The notes under the pieces are model-generated. The model was not told the DNA's origin. It worked only from the letters and a program-made list of their open reading frames with translations, and ran no database searches. DNA of 64,000 nucleotides from an uncultured Psychrobacter sp. (GTDB taxonomy: Bacteria; Pseudomonadota; Gammaproteobacteria; Pseudomonadales; Moraxellaceae), in the NCBI RefSeq assembly GCF_947495825.1, contig NZ_CANMAH010000006.1, positions 124,001-188,000 of the forward strand, written 5' to 3'. Below are positions 26,449 to 34,893 of this stretch, in pieces (within the stretch, counting starts at the first letter, position 1; each line of letters opens with the position of its first letter). The translations under genes were made by a program, and so were the position numbers.

Positions 26449-26850
26449 TTATAAAACCATGCGAACCGTTTTGGCATTATCAAGAGACGCATAAAGCTTG
26501 TTTACTTGATCGGCCTCTGTCAGATATAAATTAACGCGGGCTGAATGAAAGCGACCTGTTCTAGAAGGTTTTACCTCGATAGAGGCCAAATCAAAATCAG
26601 GGAACTGACTGCCCAAGATGAGCTTGATTTCATTAAGCAAGCTCTCGTGCTCGCCTTCATGACCAATGATGCTGAGTGGGTAGTTCATCGGGAACTCCCA
26701 AAGCTCAGGATTTTGAATGTCTGTTTTTTTGCCTTTTAAGACGCCTTTATTTGGCGTCAAATCAGTGACTTTCACTGATGGCTGATTGCTGGTTGGGTTA
26801 TTTACATTGTTGTCGACGTTGTCGTTGTTATTTTTTGAATCATCACTCAT
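26449..26850 (-). CDS. DUF493 (YbeD) family protein with Asn-rich N-terminus
   Basis: A 133-residue protein whose last about 85 residues form the DUF493/YbeD alpha-beta fold (LWEFPMNYPLSIIGHEGE, then SRTGRFHSARVNLYLTEADQVNKLYASL), similar to ACT-like regulatory domains. E. coli YbeD has 87 residues; the extra N-terminal about 45 are Asn/Asp-rich and probably disordered. In many bacteria the gene lies by lipB, which is not seen here. GAGG precedes the ATG by eight bases. Role unknown. Confidence 0.88.
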   Translation of the reverse strand: MSDDSKNNNDNVDNNVNNPTSNQPSVKVTDLTPNKGVLKGKKTDIQNPELWEFPMNYPLSIIGHEGEHESLLNEIKLILGSQFPDFDLASIEVKPSRTGRFHSARVNLYLTEADQVNKLYASLDNAKTVRMVL

Positions 26851-27015
26851 GATATGAGCCTCGCTTTTATAGATAATATTTTTGAATAAATCAGCTGGTT
26901 ATAGTAGAGATTTTACCTACAGTATCTTTGTCTACTATTTATAATGGCGTGCGGTAGATTATTCAAGTTACGTTTGCCGCTCGTTTATTGTATGGCGCTT
27001 AGATGACGGCAATAT

Positions 27016-27942
27016 TTACGGCAAATAACCATCAATAGGCATAATATCAGTCGGCAGATTGGTTTCTCCTAGCGCTTCTCGCAGATTGATTTCGATCGTG
27101 CGGGACAATGCCGTCAATGGAAGTTGGTTGGCTGCCAAACCAAACGGCTCTTCTAGCTCTTCACTCAATGCATCTAACCCAAAAAAGGTATAAGCAATCA
27201 CGGCACAAACCAAGGGCGTTGCCCAACCAAGCGAGGCAACCAAGCCAAAAGGCAGCATGATGCAATACAAGTAGGTCGTACGATGTACCAGCAGCATATA
27301 AGCAAAAGGTAGCGGTGTGTTATGAATGCGCTCGCAGGCTGCCAAGACAATCGTCATAGAGGTCAGGCGCTCATCCATGTTTTGGATGACTTGCTCTGAG
27401 ACCAGTCCTTGACGCCGAATATCGCCGAGATGCTTACCCATGAGGCGCATTATATGGTCAGGGACATTTTTTGCTTGATGCATACCATCATGATCTACCG
27501 CTGTGACAAAAGGCTTAATATCCGCCCAAGGTGGCGTACCACGCAGCCTGTGGCGCACCGCATGTGCAAAAGCAATGGTCAGATATACCATGGTGCGCTG
27601 AGTCTCACGACCATGCTCGTTGTCATCATCTATAAAGGATAGGACTTGACGGGTTAAGCTGCGAGCATCATATACCAACTGGCCCCATAGCATCCGTGCT
27701 TCCCACCAACGCTGATAGCTGGCGTTATTTCGAAATCCCAAAAACAGCGATAATGCGATGCCCAATAAGGTAAAAGTGGCGATACCATAATAAGGAAAAG
27801 AGTCAGGAATCCAGTGTTGAATAATGGTAATGGCTGTACTAAGGATGGTAACTAATAGCAGCTGCGGATATATTTTTGGAATGATTGAACCGCGCAGCGC
27901 AAAAAATATCTTAAACGGGTGGGGTGTTTGCCGGACAATCAT
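27016..27942 (-). CDS. Bestrophin family (UPF0187) membrane protein
   Basis: A 308-residue protein of the bacterial bestrophin/YneE group, which form pentameric ion channels. Motifs: an N-terminal helix pair around KIYPQLLLVTILSTAITIIQ, the LSLFLGFRNNASYQRWWEAR signature, YLYCIMLPFGLVASLGWATP, and the C-terminal DALSEELEEPFG, which in bestrophins forms the Ca2+-clasp-like region. Length is typical. AGGAAG precedes the ATG. It is divergent from the large NTPase gene; an inverted repeat lies between them. Confidence 0.9.
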   Translation of the reverse strand: MIVRQTPHPFKIFFALRGSIIPKIYPQLLLVTILSTAITIIQHWIPDSFPYYGIATFTLLGIALSLFLGFRNNASYQRWWEARMLWGQLVYDARSLTRQVLSFIDDDNEHGRETQRTMVYLTIAFAHAVRHRLRGTPPWADIKPFVTAVDHDGMHQAKNVPDHIMRLMGKHLGDIRRQGLVSEQVIQNMDERLTSMTIVLAACERIHNTPLPFAYMLLVHRTTYLYCIMLPFGLVASLGWATPLVCAVIAYTFFGLDALSEELEEPFGLAANQLPLTALSRTIEINLREALGETNLPTDIMPIDGYLP

Positions 27943-27985
27943 GTCAGCTTCCTAGCGATGGTATGTATATATTTCTGGCATATTA

Positions 27986-28007
27986 TATAGTGTAAGATTG
28001 CACTATA
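27986..28007. promoter_or_regulatory. Operator-like inverted repeat between bestrophin and NTPase genes
   Basis: TATAGTG, eight bases, CACTATA: a perfect 7-bp dyad in the 207-base divergent gap. Size and spacing fit a dimeric helix-turn-helix repressor site, but no regulator gene is adjacent, and it could also be a small RNA hairpin. Confidence 0.4.
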
Positions 28008-28149
28008 GGGTAAAAAACTACTAATTTTTCTCGTTAGTTAATCTATTAAAAACTGACATTTTATAAGCTTTTTAAAAGAGTAGATAAAGTGTCTGTATGC
28101 TTGTTAAGCTGACGAAGAATATTTGCTTATAAGAAAATTTGGAATTTAT

Positions 28150-31100
28150 ATGTCGAGTTATATTGAAGTGGATAGACAGTTTTCAGTTGTTTCTAAAGAT
28201 AAAGATGATTTACAAGATATTGAAAATTACCTTAAATTTAATACTGGACAGTCTGAGTCATGGAATTCGCTTCTCAACGAGCTTCGTTGTATAGTACTCG
28301 CTGAAGCAGGTGCAGGAAAAACGCTTGAGTTCAAGGAAAGAGCTTCTTTGATGAATCGTAAAGGGGAGTATGCATTTTTTATTAGAATTGAAGATATTGA
28401 TCGTCATTTTTATGACAGCTTTGAAGTTGGCGATGAGGAGGCGTTCGATAGTTGGTTAGATTCAAGTAAAGAAGCATGGTTTTTTCTGGACTCTGTAGAC
28501 GAAGCTTTGCTTGCCAGTCCAAGGGCATTTGAAAAATCAATACGGTGTTTTGCTAGAACGATTAAGAGAGGTCAGCTTAGAGCACACATATATATTTCTA
28601 GTCGACCTTATAGCTGGAGAGCAAAGACTGATCAAGAATTAATGGATGAAGTTTTACCGCTAAAAGATAGTGATCATCAAAAAAGCGCTACCAGTAATGA
28701 GCAAAAATCTAATGATACGTTTAAAGTTTATAGCTTGCTTCCTCTAGATAAAGAAAGAATCACTACATACTGTCAAAAAAGAGGGGTTGAAGATACTCAT
28801 CAATTGTTGGATGAGATTGAAAGACTTGATCTTTGGAGCTTGGCCGAAAGACCGTTTGACTTAGATACCATAATCGATAAGTGGAAAGATGATAAGTCAC
28901 TCGATGGACGCTTAGAACTTATACAACATAATATTGATCTACGGCTTAATGAGAGTCATAGCGCTGGCTATCGCCTTGCATTAAATACAGATTTTGCGCG
29001 CAGCGGGGCACAGCGCTTGGCGGCAGCTTTACTATTGACAAGAAATGCAGAAATTAATGTGCCTGACTCGAAGCATTATAAACAGGGCATTGATGCAGAA
29101 ACCATACTATACGACTGGGATAGAGGTGATATAAAAAAACTATTAGAAAGTGGGTTGTTTAACGATATCCTATATGGCGCAGTACGATTCAGACATAGAG
29201 ATATACGCGAGCTATTAGCGGCAGAGTTTTTTAGTTCGCTACTAAAAGGTAACTATAACCGTTTACAAATTGAGTCCTACTTTTTCAGAGAACCTTTTGA
29301 TGTAAATATTATTACCCCTTTGCTTCGTCCAGTACTGTCTTGGCTGATTCTATTTGATGACAATATTTACGCTAAGGCTTTGAGTATAACACCAGAAATC
29401 CTCATTGAAGGTGGTGACCCGTCTAAGCTAGCTATGCATTTAAGAAAGCAAGCAATCTTAAAGCTTATCGACAGTATAGATAAAGATCGCTACAAAGCAT
29501 ACATAGGAAGCAATACAGCAATTGCCAATCTTGCCCAGCCTGATTTAGAAAGTGATGTGCTCGAACTTATCAACCATTATAAAGGTAACGACAATATCAT
29601 TCTATTTCTCAGCCGATTGGTGCTTCAAGGAGCACTGTCGAAATGCGTTAATACATTGATATCTGTTGTTATTGACGAGGATAGACAGAAGTATACGAGA
29701 AGAGTAGCTGCCAGTGCAGTTATGTCAGTTGGAACTCAAGAGCAAAAAAATACTGTATGGCAAGGTATTAATAATTCTAATAAGAAGATCCCAAGATGGC
29801 TATTAGCAGACTTAGTCCTGTATGCTGAATCAACGATTTCAAATGTTGATTTGATTATCCATAGTGTTGTTAATTTATCCGAACCAAACGAATTTACGCC
29901 AACAGCCTTGTCTGGAGCAGTGTCTGGATTTATTGAGCGTACAAATAATGATGTTACTGTTCATCTATTGAATAAGCTCCACAGCCATCTAAGCATACAG
30001 GTGTTGAATGAAACAGAAAGGGACGAGGTATCAAAACAAGATAAGTGGCTGATGAGTATAGCGCTAAAATGTATAGAAAGATTGATTTTAGCAAAAAATA
30101 AATATGCTCTATCAAATACATCCCTGTCAGTATTGGCTCGTGCAGCTGAGTTAAGATTCTATCGAGAAGTGCGTTTTGATGCTTGTGAAACGAATTTGCA
30201 ACATATATTACCTCAATGGACTGAGTTGAACGATGCCCTGTACTGGTACAGTATAGAAGATGAAAGAACAAGAATGAGTAGTGCTGATCAATCTCGACCT
30301 TTGAATTCTGACTTCCTTCTATTTTATAGAGATAATTACTGGAGGTTTGAAACGTCTGATTTTTCAAGAGTGCTTGCGTACGTCGGGTCACGAACGCTAG
30401 ATGATGATAAGCTAGTCGCACTTGGTAATGCGTATCGAATATATCATCAGAGCGATTGTCCCACTGAAATGTTGGACGATTTGCGCAAAACTGTATCAGG
30501 AAGTGATGTACTTGAGGATAAGTTAGAAAGATTATTGAATCCTGAAATCAGTGAAGCAATGAAAAAGTATGAAGAAGAATCAAAAATAAGGTGTGAGCAA
30601 GCAGACAAAAGAAAAGAAGAGTGGGAAAAAAGTAAGAAAAAATGGATAACGCATTTACGCAATAATCCATCCGAAGTTATTACACCTTCAGTAGAGGAAA
30701 GTGAAATCACTAATAATCATGTATGGCTATTAGATGAGATAAGAAAAAATAGCGTAGATGCCAGTTGTCTATATTGTACCAACTGGAAAAGCCTGATTCC
30801 TGAATTTGGTAATGAGGTTGCTTTAGCATACAAAGACTTTTGTATGAATTATTGGCGGTGTTATAAGCCTCGGTTAAAATCAGAACAAGACGTTGATAAT
30901 TCAATTTCTAACGCTTTATTAATTGCTTTGTCTGGTCTGGAAATTGAATCCAATGAAGTCAGTGACTTCCCTAACTATTTAGATACTAATGACCTGAATA
31001 CAGCATTGCGTTATATTACTTGGGATATTCATGGTTTTCCCAGTTGGTTTGAAAGAATGCATAGAGCATTTCCAAAAGCCACAGAAGATGCTATGTGGAA

Positions 31101-32424
31101 AGAGCTAGTTTGGGAGCTAGAAACCTGTAGTTCTGAAGGTTCTTTGAGTCATATTTTGCAAGACTTGATTCAACATGCTCCTTGGCTTCATGAATTTATG
31201 GCGGGCAGAGTATTAGACTATTTGATGGGTCGTACCAGTCCACTTACTATTCGTAAAGAATACTGTGTGAAGATATTGATTGAGGCTGGTGTTGAATCTG
31301 GAAAGCTGGCCACACTAGCTGATAAATATATAGCACTTAATGCTGATGACTATAAAGAAGTGGCTTGGTGGTATGCACTATTGGTTGATAATGATGCAGA
31401 TAATGGTCTTCCAAAGCTTGAGCACTGGCTATCTGGTTTGAATAATACAGATGCTCAGCAACAAGCTGCAGCTATATTTATTACAGGCTTATTAGGCGGA
31501 ACTTATACCCAGAAAAAAGTATATAACGCAGGAAAATTTAAGATAGCCCCTCATTTAAAGACCCTTTATGTGCTGATGCATAAATATATTAAGCTAAGCG
31601 ATGATATACAGAGAGCTGGAGAAGGTGTTTATTCTCCTACCATTCGTGATGATGCTCAAGATGCTAGAGATAGATTATTAAGTTATTTGGTAGAGACACC
31701 AAGCAAAGAGAACTATTATGTTCTTAAGCAAATTTCTAAAGAGCATCAAGAAAGCTCACATAAATTGTTGCTGCAAAAACGCGCTTACGAAATGGCGGAA
31801 AGATATGGAGACATAACGCCATGGTCTGCCCAACAATTTAAGGACTTTTATAAATCTAAAATGTTGTCCCCTCAAACACATAGACAGCTTTTTGAGTTGG
31901 CAGTACAACAGTTAAAGGCGCTCAAAAATTGGGTCGAAAATGGCAATGACAGTCCATGGTTAACTTGGCAAAAAGCAGAAGAAGAAAATGAGGTTAGAAC
32001 CCTTGTAGCGGGTTATCTAAATCAGCACAGAGGCGGTCACTATACCATTGCTGAAGAACCTGAACTGGCTAATGAGCAACGAATGGATATTTGGCTTGCT
32101 AATCCAAAAATTCAATCGCCTGTACCTATTGAATTGAAACTGCTTGATAAAAGCTGGAGTGGCTCAAAATTGTGTGAGCGATTGAGAAATCAGTTAGGCG
32201 GTGATTATCTGAGAGAAGAAACGTCGGGGTGTGGTATCTTTCTTCTAGTCTCCCTGAATCAAACAAAGCGTTGGATAATTGACGGTAAAACAGTCAGTAT
32301 TGATGACTTGGCATCAGCTTTGAAGCAGTATTGGCAAACTATCTCTGATCAATATACGGGTATCGAGGAAATAGAAGTTATCGTCATTGATTTAAAAAAA
32401 CGAGCACTAGTTTCTGATGCATAA
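28150..32424 (+). CDS. Giant P-loop NTPase (STAND/NACHT-like) with PD-(D/E)XK-like C-terminus, putative defence protein
   Basis: A 1424-residue soluble protein. Walker A is VLAEAGAGKT (about 49-58), Walker B AWFFLDSVDEALL (109-121), and a sensor-like strand IYISSRPYSW follows (about 149-157), the pattern of NACHT/STAND signalling ATPases. The middle about 1000 residues are helical and repeat-like, with a charged coiled-coil (EEESKIRCEQADKRKEEWEK). The C-terminus has RMDIWLANP (Asp about 1313) and VPIELKLLD (Glu-x-Lys about 1328-1330), with GGDYLREE and FLLVSL after it, as in PD-(D/E)XK nucleases. I start at ATG 28150; a TTG nine codons earlier is open but unsupported. It is a lone, AT-rich gene between core genes, like Avs/bNACHT anti-phage proteins. 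Function is inferred. Confidence 0.85.
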   Translation: MSSYIEVDRQFSVVSKDKDDLQDIENYLKFNTGQSESWNSLLNELRCIVLAEAGAGKTLEFKERASLMNRKGEYAFFIRIEDIDRHFYDSFEVGDEEAFDSWLDSSKEAWFFLDSVDEALLASPRAFEKSIRCFARTIKRGQLRAHIYISSRPYSWRAKTDQELMDEVLPLKDSDHQKSATSNEQKSNDTFKVYSLLPLDKERITTYCQKRGVEDTHQLLDEIERLDLWSLAERPFDLDTIIDKWKDDKSLDGRLELIQHNIDLRLNESHSAGYRLALNTDFARSGAQRLAAALLLTRNAEINVPDSKHYKQGIDAETILYDWDRGDIKKLLESGLFNDILYGAVRFRHRDIRELLAAEFFSSLLKGNYNRLQIESYFFREPFDVNIITPLLRPVLSWLILFDDNIYAKALSITPEILIEGGDPSKLAMHLRKQAILKLIDSIDKDRYKAYIGSNTAIANLAQPDLESDVLELINHYKGNDNIILFLSRLVLQGALSKCVNTLISVVIDEDRQKYTRRVAASAVMSVGTQEQKNTVWQGINNSNKKIPRWLLADLVLYAESTISNVDLIIHSVVNLSEPNEFTPTALSGAVSGFIERTNNDVTVHLLNKLHSHLSIQVLNETERDEVSKQDKWLMSIALKCIERLILAKNKYALSNTSLSVLARAAELRFYREVRFDACETNLQHILPQWTELNDALYWYSIEDERTRMSSADQSRPLNSDFLLFYRDNYWRFETSDFSRVLAYVGSRTLDDDKLVALGNAYRIYHQSDCPTEMLDDLRKTVSGSDVLEDKLERLLNPEISEAMKKYEEESKIRCEQADKRKEEWEKSKKKWITHLRNNPSEVITPSVEESEITNNHVWLLDEIRKNSVDASCLYCTNWKSLIPEFGNEVALAYKDFCMNYWRCYKPRLKSEQDVDNSISNALLIALSGLEIESNEVSDFPNYLDTNDLNTALRYITWDIHGFPSWFERMHRAFPKATEDAMWKELVWELETCSSEGSLSHILQDLIQHAPWLHEFMAGRVLDYLMGRTSPLTIRKEYCVKILIEAGVESGKLATLADKYIALNADDYKEVAWWYALLVDNDADNGLPKLEHWLSGLNNTDAQQQAAAIFITGLLGGTYTQKKVYNAGKFKIAPHLKTLYVLMHKYIKLSDDIQRAGEGVYSPTIRDDAQDARDRLLSYLVETPSKENYYVLKQISKEHQESSHKLLLQKRAYEMAERYGDITPWSAQQFKDFYKSKMLSPQTHRQLFELAVQQLKALKNWVENGNDSPWLTWQKAEEENEVRTLVAGYLNQHRGGHYTIAEEPELANEQRMDIWLANPKIQSPVPIELKLLDKSWSGSKLCERLRNQLGGDYLREETSGCGIFLLVSLNQTKRWIIDGKTVSIDDLASALKQYWQTISDQYTGIEEIEVIVIDLKKRALVSDA

Positions 32425-32496
32425 GCTGTTAGATATCAAACCGTGATCTTTACGCACTTTAAGACCCGCAATACTTAACTAGAGCCTTTAAAGTAT

Positions 32497-32527
32497 AAAA
32501 AAGCCGAGATAAACTCGGCTTTTTTTA
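32497..32527. terminator. Bidirectional terminator between the NTPase gene and rpoD
   Basis: Perfect stem AAAAAAGCCGAG / CTCGGCTTTTTT, five-base loop, between convergent genes. Confidence 0.92.
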
Positions 32528-32544
32528 TTTAGCTTCATTGAATA

Positions 32545-34440
32545 TTAGTCATTTTCAAGGAAAGAACGTAAATGCTCAGAACGTGAGGGATGACGCAGTT
32601 TACGCAACGCTTTTGCCTCAATCTGACGGATACGCTCACGCGTAACATCGAACTGCTTACCAACTTCTTCTAGAGTATGGTCTGTCGGCATATCGATACC
32701 AAAACGCATTTTTAGCACACGCGCTTCACGCTCGGTTAAGTTACCAAGTACATCACGAGTGGCTTCTTGCAGGCCAGCGGCCGTTGCATCGTCGACTGGG
32801 CTTGAGATAGTACCATCTTCGATAAAGTCACCTAGGTGTGAATCTTCATCATCACCGATAGGCGTCTCCATAGAGATCGGTTCTTTGGCAATCTTAAGCA
32901 CCTTACGGACTTTGACTTCGTCCATCTCTAAACGCTCGCCTAATTCCTCAGGCGTTGGCTCGCGGCCCATTTCTTGTAGTAGCTGACGTGAGACACGGTT
33001 TATTTTGTTAATGGTCTCAATCATATGCACAGGGATACGAATAGTACGTGCTTGGTCAGCGATAGAGCGGGTAATCGCCTGACGAATCCACCACGTGGCA
33101 TAGGTCGAGAACTTATAACCACGGCGATACTCAAACTTATCTACCGCTTTCATCAGACCGATGTTACCTTCTTGAATCAGATCCAAGAACTGCAGACCGC
33201 GGTTGGTGTATTTCTTCGCGATAGAAATAACTAGACGTAAGTTGGCCTCGACCATCTCTTTTTTGGCTCGGCGTGCTTTGGCTTCACCAATCGCCATACC
33301 GCGTGCCACATCTTTCATGTCGTTGATTTCCATGTCGAGCTTTTGCTCATAATCACGGATTCTACGTTGTAGTAAAATAACATCATCAGTGACTTTTTCT
33401 AGCGTGCCCGCAAATGCAGGCTTACCTTTTAAACGTTCAGTGAGCCAATCGACATTGGTTTCGTTACTTGGAAAAGTCTTACGGAATTCAGAACGCGGCA
33501 TACGACCACGGCGAATCACCAAACGCATAATCTGACGCTCTTGCTTACGTACGTCATCATACACATCATGCATGATAGCCATGACTTGATCTGACAGACG
33601 GTTGTTAAGCTTTAACATCATAAAGCGGCTGGCAAGCTGTTCATAAGCCTCGTCAGCTTGTGCGCTACCACGACCATAATCAAGCAAGGCTTGTTTGGCT
33701 TTAAGAAATAAATGTTCAATCTCTTCTAACCGCAAGCGTACTTCTTCTGGATCGATACCACCAGTCTCTTCTTCAGTATCATCGCTGTCGTCAACATCTA
33801 TATCATCGTCGTCATCATCATCGTCATCTTTTTCAGCCTCAGCTTTTGAATTGGCTTTAGCCTTCATGACTAGGATTTGTTCTTTTTCTTCTTTAACTGC
33901 TGCGATGTCTTCATCTGTCTCAGGATCCAAAAAACCAGTAATAACGTCAGAGAGTTTCTTTTCACCATCTTGGACTTTTTGGTATTCATCAAGAACAAAT
34001 TGTACAGTACCTGGCCAGTAAGCCATCGCATGCTGCACATCACGAATACCTTCTTCGATACGCTTGGCAATAGCAATCTCGCCTTCACGAGTTAGCAAAT
34101 CAACTGTACCCATCTCGCGCATATACATACGAACAGGGTCAGTGGTGCGACCAGGCTCAGTTTCGACAGAAGCCAATACGGCTGCCGCTTCATCAGCTGC
34201 CATATCGTCATCGCTTGAATCATCGTTCATCAAGATATCATCAGCATCAGGCGCGGCCTCAAAGATTTTGATACCGACGTCAGTGAGCATTTGGACAATG
34301 TCTTCAATCTGGTCGCTTTCTGTTATAGAGTCAGGCAACTGGTCGTTCACCTCAGCATAGGTAAGATACCCTTGCTCTTTGCCCATTTGGATTAAGGTGG
34401 CCAGTTGAGATGTGGAATTGGAAACTGACTTATCGCTCAT
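32545..34440 (-). CDS. rpoD: RNA polymerase primary sigma factor (sigma-70)
   Basis: A 631-residue group 1 sigma factor. Region 1.1 is at the N-terminus ([20 protein letters not shown]), region 1.2 has [21 protein letters not shown], region 2 has [27 protein letters not shown] and [13 protein letters not shown], and region 4 has [12 protein letters not shown] and [27 protein letters not shown] split by the helix-turn-helix. The non-conserved region contains a run of nine Asp (about residues 205-215), a low-complexity acidic insert. The gene lies downstream of dnaG on the same strand, as in the macromolecular synthesis operon, but a 450-base gap separates them. Confidence 0.98.
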   Translation of the reverse strand: MSDKSVSNSTSQLATLIQMGKEQGYLTYAEVNDQLPDSITESDQIEDIVQMLTDVGIKIFEAAPDADDILMNDDSSDDDMAADEAAAVLASVETEPGRTTDPVRMYMREMGTVDLLTREGEIAIAKRIEEGIRDVQHAMAYWPGTVQFVLDEYQKVQDGEKKLSDVITGFLDPETDEDIAAVKEEKEQILVMKAKANSKAEAEKDDDDDDDDDIDVDDSDDTEEETGGIDPEEVRLRLEEIEHLFLKAKQALLDYGRGSAQADEAYEQLASRFMMLKLNNRLSDQVMAIMHDVYDDVRKQERQIMRLVIRRGRMPRSEFRKTFPSNETNVDWLTERLKGKPAFAGTLEKVTDDVILLQRRIRDYEQKLDMEINDMKDVARGMAIGEAKARRAKKEMVEANLRLVISIAKKYTNRGLQFLDLIQEGNIGLMKAVDKFEYRRGYKFSTYATWWIRQAITRSIADQARTIRIPVHMIETINKINRVSRQLLQEMGREPTPEELGERLEMDEVKVRKVLKIAKEPISMETPIGDDEDSHLGDFIEDGTISSPVDDATAAGLQEATRDVLGNLTEREARVLKMRFGIDMPTDHTLEEVGKQFDVTRERIRQIEAKALRKLRHPSRSEHLRSFLEND

Positions 34441-34893
34441 AAATACTCACTTGCTTGCGTCGGGCATTTTCGTAACATAACAGACTATCGCTTGTGCGGT
34501 GCGCTGATCTAATCGGTAGATTGATCACATAAAAAGCGTAGAAATTGTCAATAATAACGAAAATGAGTTGATATGAATAAAGGCTCAAAAAACTACAATA
34601 TAACGGCTAAATAAAAACTTGCTAAAAACACTACTCAAAAATAAAGCAATATAACTGTATTTGAAAACCACTGTATTCAAAAATAATGGTACTTAAAATA
34701 ACAGTCAATATCGACAGCGGCATAGTTTAACACAGACCATCGCTATCAAGCACAAGACAGCCAATCAGTTGCTGTTTATATCATAGTCAATATGTGCTTG
34801 CCATAATCATAGATGATGGGGTCAATAGCCAATGTTTTAAAGGGTCAATATTTTATCTGTTATTGAATAACCCAAAGTGGTCTTCAATTGGGA
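34441..34893. other. dnaG-rpoD intergenic region
   Basis: About 450 AT-rich bases without a gene, containing loose repeats of ACTGTATT(T/C)(G/A)AAAA type. A separate rpoD promoter is expected here. Nothing else is recognised. Confidence 0.4.

Noticed and set aside
29954-30421. 155-codon ORF on the minus strand inside the giant NTPase gene
   Set aside because: It lies opposite a long coding frame with clear domains, has no ribosome-binding site and no recognisable protein features; an antisense shadow.
33695-34021. Ser-rich ORF opposite the acidic part of rpoD
   Set aside because: It is the complement of GAT/GAA-rich codons of the RpoD Asp run; a composition artefact.
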